This document shows positions 12,040-24,900 of a stretch of 64,000 nt of DNA, one piece after another. The position numbers were made by a program, and so were the translations under genes. Positions within the stretch are counted from its first letter, which is position 1, and the number at the start of each line of letters is the position of its first letter. This DNA is from Flabesymbios commensalis (Eukaryota; Annelida; Polychaeta; Terebellida; Flabelligeridae). The stretch spans positions 32,092,618 to 32,156,617 of the forward strand of contig OZ024902.1 in assembly GCA_964017125.1 (NCBI GenBank). Direction: 5' to 3'. The notes beneath the pieces are model-generated. The model was not told the DNA's origin and searched no databases. It saw nothing but the letters and a program-made list of their open reading frames with translations.

Positions 12040-12720
12040 CAGCAGAAGTGGAGAAGGAAACCCGAAGGGGATATCCCTCCTAACTGCCCCAAAACCACTT
12101 GAGACACCTGCTGAAATGGTCATTGACCCTGAATGATTCAAATACAGTCATTATTACACCTAGCTCACACATGAAGCACGTTGGAAAGCACAAAATTGAT
12201 ATTTTTTCATCGAGTTTGACCTGCATATGACCTTGATATGACCTTTGCACGCCACCTCAGTATAGTGGAACTCCAACCCATGCCACCCTTTACCTACAGT
12301 CATATGTAAATTTGTTGCAATTCATGACATAGCTGAAGTTCCACACTACTATATCTGGTCACTTTTGGCATTCAAACTTAGTCCTGGAGAAGGGGAATTT
12401 ATACGAAGTTGAAAATAAGGGGAATCCGAAGGGGCTAGGCCCCTATCACTCCTCGGGTACTGTTATTACTCTAATACCACTTAGGACACCTGCTGAAATA
12501 GTGCTTAACCCTGAATGATCCAACTACAGTCATATATAACACTTAGCTCACGCATAAATCAAGTTGGAAGACATAAAATGGTATTTTTTGTATTTTTTAT
12601 CGAGATCGACCTTCATATGACCTTGACATCACCTCGGCATGACCTTTGCCTTCAACCCCAGTAGAGTGCAACCCCAACCCGTCCCACCATACATTACAGT
12701 TACAAATAGGAGAGTTCACA
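12040..12720 (-). repeat. 385-bp tandem units, left array
   Basis: GACACCTGCTGAAAT occurs at about 12102 and 12488, and ACCTTGA(T/C)AT, GACCTTTGC and GGAACTCCAACCC/GCAACCCCAACCC follow in both units. Read on the minus strand these match the AAGGTCATATCAAGGTCA units at 14780-15690. Confidence 0.65.
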
Positions 12721-12854
12721 ATGAATGATGTTCAGTAGACCTACTGATGAATCTTAATGGGGTTTTTTAGCCAAAATTACCATTATGCTAGAGTAATTAG
12801 GCATTGTATAAATTGGCAGGGGCTAAATTATTTGGCATGGAAAGGGTTAAACAT

Positions 12855-13160
12855 ATTAGCTATTTTATCTCTGGTTTTGGTGCGGGAAACAAAATGATAG
12901 ACAATGTCTTTTAAGCTTATTTTAAGTAGCAGTCATTTATATTATCGTTATACCCAGTGTTGTCTATGACAATGCCAATAAACATGATTTCAGTTTTGTA
13001 TGTCATACTATGTTTTGTATATTGTCATATGATTTTAACAAATTAACAATCTTGTAATATATACATGTACATATATCTTTCTTAATTCTATGACAAATAA
13101 ATCTGGATTGACTTTCTTTCTGTCAATAAAAAATCTGTCTGTCTGTCTGTCTGTGACATT
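12855..13160 (+). mobile_element. probable LINE 3' end
   Basis: TGACAAATAAATCTGGATTG followed by a short tail of CTTTC and TCTG repeats (13130-13152) looks like the 3' terminus of a non-LTR retrotransposon. The upstream block shares the GGTTTTGGTGCGGGAAAC segment with 9985-10036. No reverse transcriptase remains, so the call is tentative. Confidence 0.35.
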
Positions 13161-13189
13161 TTGTCATTTAGCCACCAGACTACAAGGAA

Positions 13190-14230
13190 ACTGCATAACA
13201 AAGTGACCTTATCGATACTGGGCTTGTTGAAGCATTGAAAATTGGGCTAGTAGAAACATGAAATAGGTTTAGCTGACATATAAATTAGTCCAGGGCTATT
13301 AGATAATAACCCGGAACAAATTTGTAACAAGCTGGAAATTTCAGCATATGTTATTGAAACAACATAGAAAAACATATCAAAAGTCCCCTAAAATCCGCCT
13401 GGTATTAGTGCCCGAAGTTGGGGTATTAAGGGGTAAATAGGGGTAAACAATGGGTATTAACAATACATTTAAAAGTATTCAACCTAAATTTATAAAATTT
13501 GTATCTGAATATATGTTTTAGCACCTGCGGAATACATTAAAATTATATGTATTAATTTTTCGCCACCCTTTCATCCCCAAGATTGGTAAATGGGAAAAAT
13601 AGGGATAATATCCATAGCTTATTTTACCTAGATTCATAAAATTTGTATCTAGCATCGGCGAAAAAAGCAAAAACACTTTTTTAAATTCGGCGACCTCCCT
13701 TTAATCGCCAGCAACAACTTTTTATATCAATTTCCAACCACCCTGTCCTCCAAAAAGTGGTAAATAGAAGTAAAACTGGGGTGATAACCATAACTTAATG
13801 AGTTATTTGACCTAGATTCATAAAATTTGTATCCAAACATACCTGGGATGTTTAATATTATTATTTGTATTAATATTTTACCACCTTTTCATCCCCAAAG
13901 CAAAAAAATAGCATAATAACCACAAATTGTGAGCTATTATACCTAGATTTATAAAATTGTTTGGGCCTACCTGGATATGTTTTACCATGGGAGAAAATGT
14001 AAAATCATTTTAAACTTATGCGACAACCAGCAACAAAAAGATATGATGCTGTAAAATCACCCTTTTATTCCGAAAAGTGGTAAATAAGGGCAATGTGAGC
14101 GATATTTGACTTACTTAGATTCATAAAATTGGTATCTAGATTATATATTTTAGCGTCCGAGAAAAAATAATGAAACTGTTTTTAAAATTTTAATAGTTTA
14201 AAATTTAATAGTTTAAGCTCTTCGAAATAA
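13190..14230 (-). repeat. inner array of about 140-180 bp units, left arm
   Basis: TTCATAAAATTTGTATCT or a close variant recurs at about 13493, 13636, 13819, 13950 and 14120, each preceded by CCATAGCTTA-like and ACCTAG-like words and by a GGTAAATAGGG phrase. The inverted counterpart begins at 14380. Confidence 0.65.
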
Positions 14231-14379
14231 ACTCGAATTAATTGTTTTATTATGTGATTAACAATCTACATTATACGAGAAAATGCTTTTTGGGAATGCA
14301 ACGGTTGTTAAAAATGAATACAACATCATTTACAATTTCGTTTTTTGAGATTAAATGGTGATGGTTGGTTTTTCTTTCA

Positions 14380-14665
14380 ATTAGGCCTACACTTTTTTGT
14401 TTGAAGCTAGGACAAATATATAAATACCAATTTTATGAATCTCTGTCAAATTTGTGGGTATTCTCATAATTTTCCATTATTTCGGGAAAGAAAGGGTTGT
14501 TAAAAATTGATATAAGTAATTGTAGTGGATTCCTCAGGAGCTAAAACATATGTTTAAAAACAATTTTTGTAACTTTAGACCCCATAGTTCATAAGCTATG
14601 GTTATCACCCCCCATCTCTTATGGAGAGAAAAGGGTTGTTAAAAATGGATATAAAAAATTGTTGT
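14380..14665 (+). repeat. inner array, right arm part 1
   Basis: Inverted copies of the 13190-14230 unit: AATTTTATGAATC, AAGGGTTGTTAAAAAT (twice), CATAAGCTATGGTTATCA. Its continuation lies at 16620-17000, separated by the 385-bp array and the SINE. Confidence 0.6.
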
Positions 14666-14779
14666 TGGTAATTAACCTCTTGGGTGCCAGGCCTTTTGTG
14701 CTCCCCTGTGCCACGCCACATATAAGGCCAACACGGGGAGTTTTAGGGGAGCAGTCTTCCATGTGAATTATCTTTGCCC

Positions 14780-15690
14780 ACAGTTGATGGGCCCACACCT
14801 GGCTACAAACTGACTTGGATTGGTGTTAGACTTTACAGGGGTACTACCCCAAGGTCATGTCAAGGTCATTTGAAGGTCAAACAAGCTAAAATATTGAATA
14901 AAAAACAGTTTTTACAGTTTTTTGTTGCAAACGAGTGTTCCACAAGGCTGCAGCTGACATATTGTGGCTGGAAAGCCTTCCAACACGCATCCTAGGGGGT
15001 ACAGTGACTATTATGTGGCTTGGAAGGGTAATACCTTACTCTTATATCCCCCGTCCCCTCTTATATCACACCCTCTACCAACAATAAAAACAATGCAAAA
15101 AATGGTCAATTGGAGTGTTGTGGAGCTTGAAGTCATAAAACACCTGAGGCACCCACACTTGGATACTAAAGGTGACATGGGTTGGGGTTGCCCTTTGCTG
15201 GGTTTCTACTGCAGGGTCAGGTCAAGGTCATATCAAGGTCATTTTAAGGTCAAACCAGCTATAAGATTGAATAAAAACATATTTTTACAGTTTCCATATG
15301 TTTTTTGTTGCAAATGAGTGTTGCATAAGGCTGCAGTTGACATATTGTGGTTGGGAAGCCTTCCAACACGCATTCTAGGGGGTACAGTGGTTATATGTAG
15401 CTTGGAGGGGTAATGCCCCACTCTTATATCACCCGTCCCTCTTATATCACACCCTGTACCAGCACTAACATCAGTGCAAAATGAGGTCAATTTGAGTCTT
15501 GTAGAACATGGGCTTCTAGTCAAAAAACACCTGAACGGGGGTAATAAAGGTGATATGGTTTGGGGTTGCCCTTCACCGGGGTTCTACTCCAGGGTCAGAA
15601 CAAGGTTATATAAAGGTCATTTCAAGGGCAAAGTAGATCAATTATAGAAACACTTTTTAGAGTTTCCATGTTATTTTCTGGTTATTGGTG
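14780..15690 (+). repeat. 383-bp tandem units, right array
   Basis: About 2.3 units. GGCTGCAG(C/T)TGACATATTGTGG occurs at about 14947 and 15330, and CAAGGTCATTTNAAGGTCAAA at about 14860, 15233 and 15614. Inverted relative to 12040-12720. Frames read across it (for example 14964-15317) are repeat by-products. Confidence 0.7.
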
Positions 15691-15699
15691 GCCATATTG

Positions 15700-16370
15700 T
15701 TTTGGACCTTCAGATGACATTGAAACGTAAAAATAACCATTCCACTGAATTCAGTGTATTAAAATTGGGCAAAAATGAGATATTACACAAGACAAGTGCT
15801 ATTCTGTCAAAAGGTAAAAATTCAAGATGGCCGCGATGGCAAGCATCTTGGCTTTGCCCTCTAGATGACCTGGGCGGGGGCCATAGGGTAGTGGTTAGCA
15901 CCGCTGCCTTTCACGCCAGAGTTCGGGGTTCGGTTCCCGGTCTCGGCGGTTTGAAAGAAACAAAAAATGTTTCTTCCCCATCCACGTGTGAAAGTCAGTA
16001 TTATGGGGAGCCTCCGTGACCGAGAGGTAGCGTGCTCGGCCTCAGACCGCCAGGGCGCGAATTTCGAATCCTGTGTCTGGAGGACAGTGTCATCTCAATC
16101 ATCTCACCATCCTCAAGAGGTTCTCCTGGCCCAGTTTAGCCTATATGTGCACAAAGGTGGCCTAAAACCCGATTCATTTCATTTCTAGATGACCTTGAAT
16201 AGTAAAAATAACCATGCCAATGAAATCAGTGTACACAAATTAGTCAAAAATGAGGTATTACATGAGATTGTAGGAATATTCTGTCAAAAGTTAAAAATCA
16301 AGATGGTAGACGGAAGCCATGAATTTATGCAAATAAGCATATCAAGGAGGGAAAAAGTGTATCACGTGAT
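15700..16370 (+). repeat. 153-bp tandem pair interrupted by a SINE
   Basis: The block GATGACATTGAAACGTAAAAAT to AAGATGGCCGCGATGG (15713-15840) is repeated as GATGACCTTGAATAGTAAAAAT to AAGATGGTAGACGG (16190-16316). The SINE with its target duplication lies between them; without it the period is about 153 bases. Confidence 0.6.
15872..16183 (+). mobile_element. dimeric tRNA-derived SINE, copy 2
   Basis: Flanked by a perfect 12-base duplication TCTAGATGACCT (15860-15871 and 16184-16195). Head 1 has TAGGGTAGTGGTTAGC and GGGGTTCGGTTCCCGG (tRNA A and B boxes, spaced as in a tRNA). Head 2 has TGACCGAGAGGTAGC and TTTCGAATCC. The body repeats CCTGGCCCAGTTTAGCC and GTGCACAAAGGTGGCCTAAA from copy 1 and ends in a T-rich tail of CATTT units. 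Length 312 bases, against 278 for copy 1. Confidence 0.85.
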
Positions 16371-16609
16371 CGCTGTATGATCATGTGACCAATGCAGTGA
16401 TCATGTGACGCTAAACAAAGAATCACCGCGAATTTCCCACCCTTTACTCTAAGGCAGACATAAATGAATTAGGGGGCCTACTCGTGCCAGGGGGGGGGGG
16501 GGGGGTTTGGGGGCTATTGGTAAATACTTGACAAATGACGACTTAAGTCGTCATTGCGGCACTGGGGAGCGACAAAAGTATGACGACTTAAGTTGTCATA
16601 GTGATAGTG

Positions 16610-17050
16610 ATAGTGTCATAGATCATAAATTATGGTTATTACCTCTATTTTACCCTATTTACCACTTTTGGGGATGAAACGGTGGCTAAAAATTAATACA
16701 AATATTTTTAATGGATTCCGCAGGGGAATAAACATATGTTTAGATACAATTTTCATGAATCCAGCATAAATAGTGCTAAAATTATCGTTATTATTCCCTT
16801 TATTACCCCTATTTACCCCATTATTACCCCCATTTCGGGCACTAATACCAGGGGGATCTTAGAGGACTTTTGATATGTTTTTATATGTTGTCTCAACAAT
16901 ATATGCTGAAATTTTCAGCTTGTTACTAATTTGTACCAGGTTACTAATTTTAGACTAATACCCCTGGACTAAATGGGGTTAGTTGAAACATAAATAAAGC
17001 TAGTAGAAATATACTTTAACTATCCCCGATTCATAACAAATTACGCTTAT
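16610..17050 (+). repeat. inner array, right arm part 2 with outer tip
   Basis: Inverted match of 13190-13640: TTACCCTATTTACCACTTTTG, GGATTCCGCAGGGG, then CGGGCACTAATACC, AGAGGACTTTTGATATG and TGCTGAAATTTTCAGCTTG. These mirror CATATCAAAAGTCCCC and AAGCTGGAAATTTCAGCAT near 13320-13390. A G run at about 16490-16505 lies just outside. Confidence 0.65.
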
Positions 17051-19200
17051 ATGACACAAAATCAAACAACCTGCATCACGTGGCATAACTGAATGTTGTT
17101 TATTACAGAATTGATGTAGACCCCTATCACATCGCTAAATTAATGGATAATAATCACACATTGACTGATAGTCAGGGCACATTTTTCAAAAAAGGCATTT
17201 TTAAAGTTGGTAAGTCACTAGCTATGCTGTTTCCAAAGGTCATATTATAACCTCAATTGTTAAACAGTGGCATTTAAAATTTAACTACTACAATAATGTA
17301 CAATAATGTGATCTCGTATGAAGTAGCCTAGTCTCGTCAAAGTTTTTATCGGGATCTGATTCAAGGTAGATGTCGGCAAATAGTGGAGTAAAATTAGGAT
17401 TTTGATCGGAAAAATTGACAAACAAAATGGCCGCCAAAATATCTGATACTGTCACAATTATCATGCATGCTTCTACATCATGCATGTATGCACAGCAGGC
17501 ATAAACATTTTCGCGTTTATAATAACCTTTTTGTATTGAGGAAATTTATGTTTGAAGACCTGGTCCACTATCACGCAAGCTAAGCGCCAAATCTAGTCAA
17601 TGATCTGACAAAGACCTTACAACCCTCTCAGATAATCCCTTTTGTAGGCCTACTAGGATTGAAGGTCTCAACTCAGCACTTGATAGCAGATCTTAGTACA
17701 TCAGCGCCAGTCATTGCAGTCATTGAACACATAGTGAGTTGTAAACAGTGGTACAGTAGTNNNNNNNNNNNNNNNNNNNNNNNNNNNNNNNNNNNNNNNN
17801 NNNNNNNNNNNNNNNNNNNNNNNNNNNNNNNNNNNNNNNNNNNNNNNNNNNNNNNNNNNNNNNNNNNNNNNNNNNNNNNNNNNNNNNNNNNNNNNNNNNN
17901 NNNNNNNNNNNNNNNNNNNNNNNNNNNNNNNNNNNNNNNNNNNNNNNNNNNNNNNNNNNNATTCATGATATTGCTAGTTTATGTTTATTACATGAGAGTG
18001 TCTATTTGTAGGCCTATAGTCTCTCTAACGATGGAGGATGGTTGAAAATGAAAATTTTCTTTTTGTTTATTAGACTACTCCGTCAATTTCAAGGCGATTA
18101 TCATGAAATTTTGTACATACTTTATTTTCTAGTCGTTTGGGAATGTCCCGCAAATGTCATTAAAAAATATTCAACAGCTCAAAAATTAGACCATTTGACT
18201 AATAGTATTTTTTTAATTATGACACCCCTCTATAAACCCTTTAGGCTTAACTTCATTTCGGTTTATTCAGGGATGCAAATTCTTACTGGTTATGTAGCCC
18301 GAGGCTAGTGGAATATTGTAGGGGCTAGTGGATTTTCCTTGGAAATGTATGGTAAAGATGAAAAGGGGCCTAAGGGCTTTAGTCGAATTTTGATCTCGCC
18401 TAATGAAACTTATATTTGAATTTGGACCGTTGTAGTACTGTTGTCTTATACTAGGTCTGGTCTATACATAGGATCTCGCCCTTCACTATGTTTCTAGTGA
18501 GTTGTGAAGGGTGGGGTTAGCTAAGTAGGTCTACAGTCTGTGTTACCAGATCCTGGGGCAGGTCTTTTTTCAGTTTGCTCGGTCATTGTTTAAAATTTGT
18601 CAACAAAATCGTTCTTCTATTATTTTCTCATCTCCCCTCCCCCCACATTCCTGAAAATGTGGTTGAATTTTTTGTTGAGTATTATTGGCATGTATTATTT
18701 GTTATAAAATTTTATAATGATTGCTCTCATTTTCACAATAGGCCTACGTGAAACATGAATTATAATATATACGTGAAACATGAATTATATTAAAAAGGTG
18801 CAAATCTCATAAAATCAAAAAAATAGTTGTATTGATTTTTTCAGTTAATGAAAAATAGTAGGGCTATCAAACCTACTAAAAAAAATGGAAACCTGTCACC
18901 TCACTGACCTTTTCGATTGGCAAGTCACTTCATATCGACAAATACATAATTCGCTAGGTTGATATAATACGTTCACCCCTATCAATGAATCGACGATAGA
19001 TTTATTTATTAATCTCCGGCTATAAATCTATCTGAGCACGATGAATTTGACACAATCGGCATTTTATCATTTTTTAATTTCCATACGCAATATGTTTTGT
19101 ATCACTTTGTGTATATCCACAACCACGATGACAAATAGCCATCGTGTTTAATGGATGTCATCGATGAGTATATAAAAATCATATGGAAGACAATGAAGTC
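17051..19200. other. no gene seen; contains the assembly gap
   Basis: AT-rich, no supported gene on either side of the gap. Frames crossing or abutting the N run are artefacts. Several TAGGCCTA words occur (17645, 18009, 18740). Confidence 0.5.
17761..17960. other. assembly gap, 200 N
   Basis: Exactly 200 unknown bases; the round length suggests a placeholder rather than a measured gap. Confidence 0.99.
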
Positions 19201-20830
19201 ATGAACATGTTTTTATTATGTTAAAAAGTTTGTTTGATAAGAATTTTGTTTTACTTTGTTGAATGGCGGCCATCTTGGATTTTACCCATAATACAATATC
19301 TAAGCTACTCTCCAATGTACTGGCCACACAATTAAATCTGGCATGCATGAAAAACCAACGACAGACAACAAAATCGTGAATCTATTTATGTTTTGTCAAA
19401 AATTATATCACTTTATTGTTTTGTCTTTGTACTAATGTCGGCCATTTTGGATTTTAATCACAAATAAATGGCTAATGTAGGCTACTTTCTGGCCACACCA
19501 CTAAGTCAGACATACCTGGAAACCGTACATTACACAGTAAAATCTTGATTTTACTTCTATTTTGTCAAAAATCACATCAATTAATTTAGTTCCTTCACTT
19601 TGCACAAATGGCGGCTATATTGGATTTTACTCACAATACAAATAAATGTCTAAAGTAATTTATGACCACACCACGATGCCAGGCATAACTGAAAACCGTA
19701 TGGTAGACACCAAAATCACGAATCTGCGTCTATTCTATCGAAAATAATATAAATTTAATTGTTTCACCTTGAACAAATAGGGGCCATCTTCGGTTTTGTC
19801 ACTGTTTGGCGTCCCTAATAGCAAATATTATTGAGACTCCTAGTCTCGGCTGTGATCCCGATAGACTAATGAGTACTAAACAAATGGGTGTTTTATCTGC
19901 CTGGTAATCATAAAAAATGATCCCAACCTACCTGACTATAATAGTAGTGGAGCGGAAATAAATGTAAAAAACAAACAGTTCAAATTGTGATAAAAGCACA
20001 AACTTTGGTGTAGGCCTAAATATCCCACCAGGCGGTTCTACTACTAACAAAAGCACGCTAGCCAATTAAAAATTCAAAACGGCCACCTTTTGGTCAAACT
20101 CAAACATTAAATTGATATAATTATCGACAGAAAAAAAAACAGATTCTTGAATTTGGTTACTATCTTAAGATTTTCGGGTACGCCCGACATGGTGGTGAGG
20201 TCAGAAAACCATGGACAATGCACTTTGAGTAAAATCCAAAATGGCTGCCATTTGTCCAATGTCAAACAATAAATTACTGTCATTATCGAGTTTAGAGTTT
20301 AAGCAGATTCGTGATTATGATGTCCATCGTGGGGTTTTCAGGTATGTCCGACATGATAGTGGTGTACGTGGCCCTAAAGCACCCCAAATATTTCATTGTG
20401 GGTGTAAATCCAATATGGCCGCCATTTTTTCAAGGTCAAAAAATAAATTATTATTATTTTAGACACAAGTGAAACATATTTATAATTTTGGTTTGTATCC
20501 TAGGATTTTCAGATACGCTCGACATAATGATGTCGCCACAAAACACTTTATATATCATTGCACTTTGGTTTAAACGCCAAGATATCTGCCATTGTCTCAA
20601 GGTCAAAGGATAAAACGACAAAATGGAAGCAGTTTTTGATAGAATTGAAGCAGATTTGTTTATGTTTATTTTGGTGTCCACAATGGTGTCAGTTAAACGC
20701 GACATTGTGGTGTGGTAATAAAGCGCCTTTGATATCACATTGTAGATAGATTTCAAGATGACCGCCATTTTTTCAAGGTCCAACAATAAATTGACCATGT
20801 TTTGAAGCTACGATCGTGAATAATTTCCCG
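19200..20830. repeat. inverted tandem array (foldback-like), about 172-bp units
   Basis: Left arm: ATGGCGGCCATCTTGGATTTT and variants at about 19264, 19435, 19608 and 19780, with TCACGAATCT and TTTTGTCAAAAAT in each unit. Right arm, inverted: AAATCCAAAATGGCTGCC and variants at about 20232, 20405, 20575 and 20752, with AGATTCGTGA, TTTTCAGGTA and GTCAAANAATAAATT in each. The centre (about 19800-20065) is unique. No coding content; frames at 20241-20798 are repeat by-products. Confidence 0.7.
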
Positions 20831-21723
20831 ATTCCCTACCGTTTTTTTCATTTTATTCCTCTAAGACTCCTCAAAAATAATCAACAGATGCTCAGTTCCA
20901 ATTTTTTTGGATTACCTTCCTAATTTCAGAAGGACGGTCAATATTTATCAAACGTGAATTATTCGCCATGATTTTAATAAGAAAAGAAACATCGGAAAGA
21001 TTGAAAAGACTAAACGAAAAGAAATTTCATACTACTATTTAAATATAAATATGGTGACAGTAGGGTGTTTCTCCCGAGAGCTTAGATTTTTTTGCCACAC
21101 CAACAAAAAATGTGTATACACACAAACTTCGCAGATATGTAGAAAAATGCATACTCTTTGATATTAGATAAGGAGACTGGCTTTTATATATTGGTTTTGT
21201 CAAGTTTTGCTACTGTTGTTCGTATCAAGTATATTAATTACTGTGCAGTAGATCAATTTATAAAGTTGAGCAATTGCAATTATAATGATTTGATGGAATT
21301 AAGACAAAGACAATATTGAACCTAAGCTTGTCGTCTAATATAACACAAAGTCCAATTATCACAAACTCTTTAAAATGAACTTTTTTATTAATATGTAACA
21401 TTCAATACACAAGAGAGTACCTCTCTTTACCTCTCATCGTGCCTTTGATAGAAATATACATTTTCAATACTGTTTAAATGTTTTCTAAGACATAAAAACT
21501 ACGAAAGCAGAATCACAATTCTACCGGTGGTGATTCCTACCAAATAATGATGGCATCTGGTGTGAATGGTAGCTGGTGTAAATGTTGAAAGAGATATACG
21601 ATTTAAAAAGCTGTTTTTACAAGAAAATTAGGGGAAGACTGTAAATGTCTTTCTACCATATACCATAAACGTAACTGAATGATAATTGTTCAGAGACCAC
21701 ACGAAGAAGTTACTGTAGGCCAC
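20831..21723. other. no gene seen
   Basis: AT-rich single-copy-looking sequence between the inverted array and the Harbinger-like MITE. Confidence 0.5.
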
Positions 21724-21726
21724 TTA

Positions 21727-21950
21727 GGGGTTTTGTCAAGTTAAAAAAAATATAAAAAATCCGAGAAAAACTCGGAAGTGGGTGAGTGGGTTTGTCAAAC
21801 CCTAACTCGGATTGGTATTTTTTTGGGGGAATTTTATGTGTTTTTGTTATTTTTGTGTTGTTTTTTATTGTTGTAAATATTTCAAAAAAATGGATAGGGG
21901 GTGCGTGGGTGTAGTCTGGCCAATCCGAGTTTTTCACTTGACAAGACCCC
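21727..21950. mobile_element. PIF/Harbinger-like MITE
   Basis: A 224-base element with inverted ends GGGGTTTTGTCAAGT and ACTTGACAAGACCCC, flanked by TTA on both sides (21724-21726, 21951-21953). A three-base TWA duplication with G-rich tips fits PIF/Harbinger. Internal ACTCGG/CCGAGT words give a second inverted pair. The 106-codon minus-strand frame over it is not a gene. Right-hand parts of the same MITE recur in the next two tandem units. Confidence 0.7.
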
Positions 21951-24900
21951 TTAGAAAACATAACCAAACTTGAAGTGAGCGGTAATACAAGTAAAACTTT
22001 AAATGTACACCAAAAAGGGATTGGCAACATGAGTACGCCAAGTGAACAAAAAAACTCCTCTAATATTGGAGTATGAGAACATCATTGCATCAAATAACAG
22101 GGTCCCAAGTGAGCAGGATCGCACGTCGATCACACCATTTGAAGAGATGGGAAATTACTTTCTAGAAAGCAGCAGGTCATATTTTTAGGCGATACCCAGT
22201 CAGAATTTTAAAATAGACCAGAAACAGGGTTTTAGATGTAAAAAGGGTAATTTTAGGGTTTGGAACCCTGTCATCGTTTTAAGCACTTTACTATTATCGG
22301 TTCCAAAACAAAAGTGGCATGTGTTTTTCGTTGTTTTTAAATTAAGAAACAAGTAAATTATTGATCAATCTAATCGTCGGCACAAGAAGGTTCGAAGGAT
22401 CTTTAGACAAAGACAATAGTTTAATAAACTTGGACCATACATGGTACAATTAGTGGACACCCCTCATTGATGTGTAAACAAAGGATCATTCGGACGGGGC
22501 GCGGTGACTATAACATGACATTAACACCACCCCTTGTGTCCTAGGACATAAATGACACAAACTTTCATAATTTTGAATTTAACCTTCAAAGTCATTCCAG
22601 GTCAACTTGAGGAAAACCAGCTGGGTAGTATTTGAAGGCTACACCTCATCTAAATATATCTTATTAATATAAATGACTTCCGTTGTATGTCAAATTTTTA
22701 AATTTGTAGGGAAAAACGATATTAGCTATATCTTTGATATATGTCTTAATAAGCCATCACTTCGTAAATAAAAACATTGTAAATAACTTGATTCCTCGTA
22801 AAACCTAGATGTAGATATCAAAATAAGGCTATTATGCCAATCAGGTTTGAAGATATAGCCAGATCTCGATAGCCATGGGCATTTTGAATTTATCTCTGAT
22901 CATAAAGTGTCATCAAGTACTCATGATTTTATGTGATTATATTTTTTTAATAAACACTACAAATGAATTTCTTGACTCTAAAAAACATGTGTAGTAGGAC
23001 TGACGATAAAGCCAGTCTTGAAATCATTGTTTTTTTTGCCGGCCATTTTGAATGTATCTGTTATTAAGCTATGCTGTATTACTTATCTGAAATGCTTACA
23101 GACACCCTCCCCCCCCCCCCCCCCCTATCAGCTGATGGATTAAAAGTTTCACAACCATTTATGCTAATCTTTTGAGATAGAGGTTTATATATGCCTAAAA
23201 ACAGCCAATCGTTGTTTATATGACATATACGCAGAATAAATTGCAAACAGAATATTTCAGATGTCTACTACAGTTTTTGTGTGCTCGGGTGCAGCTTTAT
23301 AACGCTTCAGTAAGACCTTAAATATGTATACATCAATTCACGGCCTTCTTGGCGGCCATCTTGAATTTTGAGCAGATTCCGATGACTCAATGACTTGTCT
23401 CCTTATCTTATATGAAGTAGCATATCATGCTTGACATATCTGCCAAGTTTCGGAATTGTACCTACATTATGAACGATTCTGCTGATATTTAACACTTAAC
23501 CGCTTCACTGTTGAATAATGCTGCTTTAATTTTTTTACATCCGGTTGGTTTGACCTCTCATACGTCCTTTCTCATACAACTCCAGATGTCTTTGATATAA
23601 TTTACATACTGTGGAGGAAATAGCATCTTGCGTCTAGCATTGTTTTCGAACCATGCCAACACCGCCATGGCTCTGTGACAAAGAGTAATGTTTTGTTGGA
23701 ACACAAAGTGAAGTGAAGTGGGTGAGTGGGTTTGTCAAACCCTAACTCGGATTGGTATTTTTTGGGGGGAATTTTATGTGTTTTTGTTATTTTTGTGTTG
23801 TTTTTTATTGTTGTAAATATTTCAAAAAAATGGATAGGGGGTGCGTGGGTGTAGTCTGGCCAATCCGAGTTTTTCACTTGACAAGACCCCTTAGAAAACA
23901 TAACCAAACTTGAAGTGAGCGGTAATACAAGTAAAACTTTAAATGTACACCAAAAAGGGATTGGCAACATGAGTACGCCAAGTGAACAAAAAAAATCCTC
24001 TAATATTGGAGTATGAGAACATCATTGCATCAAATAACAGCGTCCCAAGTGAGCAGGATCGCACGTCGATCACACCATTTGAAGAGATGGGAAATTACTT
24101 TCTAGAAAGCAGCAGGTCATATTTTTAGGCGAAACCCAGTCAGAATTTTAAAATAGACCAGAAACAGGGTTTTAGATGTAAAAAGGGTAATTTTAGGGTT
24201 TGGAACCCTGCCATCGTTTTAAGCACTTTACTATTATCGGTTCCAAAACAAAAGTGGCATGTGTTTTTCGTTGTTTTTAAATTAAGAAACAAGTAAATTA
24301 TTGATCAATCTAATCGTCGGCACAAGAAGGTTCGAAGGATCTTTAGACAAAGACAATAGTTTATTAAACTTGGACCATACATGGTACAATTAGTGGACAC
24401 CCCTCATTGATGTGTAAACAAAGGATCATTCGGACGGGGCGCGGTGACTATAACATGACATTAACACCACCCCTTGTGTCCTAGGACATAAATGACACAA
24501 ACTTTCATAATTTTGAATTTAACCTTCAAAGTCATTCCAGGTCAACTTGAGGAAAACCAGCTGGGTAGTATTTGAAGGCTACACCTCATCTAAATATATC
24601 TTATTAATATAAATGACTTCCGTTTTATGTCAAATTTTTAAATTTGTAGGGAAAAACGATATTAGCTATATCTTTGATATATGTCTTAATAAGCCATCAC
24701 TTCGTAAATAAAAACATTGTAAATAACTTGATTCCTCGTAAAACCTAGATGTAGATATCAAAATAAGGCTATTATGCCAATCAGGTTTGAAGATATAGCC
24801 AGATCTCGATAGCCATGGACATTTTGAATTTATCTCTGATCATAAAGTGTCATCAAGTACTCATGATTTTATGTGATTATATTTTTTTAATAAACACTAC

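Larger units (their letters stand above)
12040..17050. repeat. compound foldback region of inverted tandem arrays
   Basis: Several arrays are arranged with inverted symmetry. Units of about 385 bp run at 12040-12720 and, inverted, at 14780-15690. Units of about 140-180 bp with CCTAGATTCATAAAATTTG run at 13280-14200 and inverted at 14380-14665 and 16620-17000. Matching tips such as GGTATTAGTGCCCGAA (about 13401) and CGGGCACTAATACC (about 16834) face each other. No protein is encoded. The structure resembles foldback transposons with arms built of subrepeats; nested insertions have scrambled the order. Confidence 0.6.

Noticed and set aside
15880-16085. tRNA genes
   Set aside because: The A and B boxes belong to SINE heads: the acceptor stem and cloverleaf are incomplete and the unit is flanked by a 12-base duplication.
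17659-18045. 128-codon frame across the N gap
   Set aside because: Most of it is unknown bases; the real residues match nothing.
21710-22030. 106- and 122-codon minus-strand frames (21710-22030, 23602-23970) sharing a sequence
   Set aside because: They lie over the Harbinger-like MITE and its tandem copies; the sharing is due to the repeat, not a gene.
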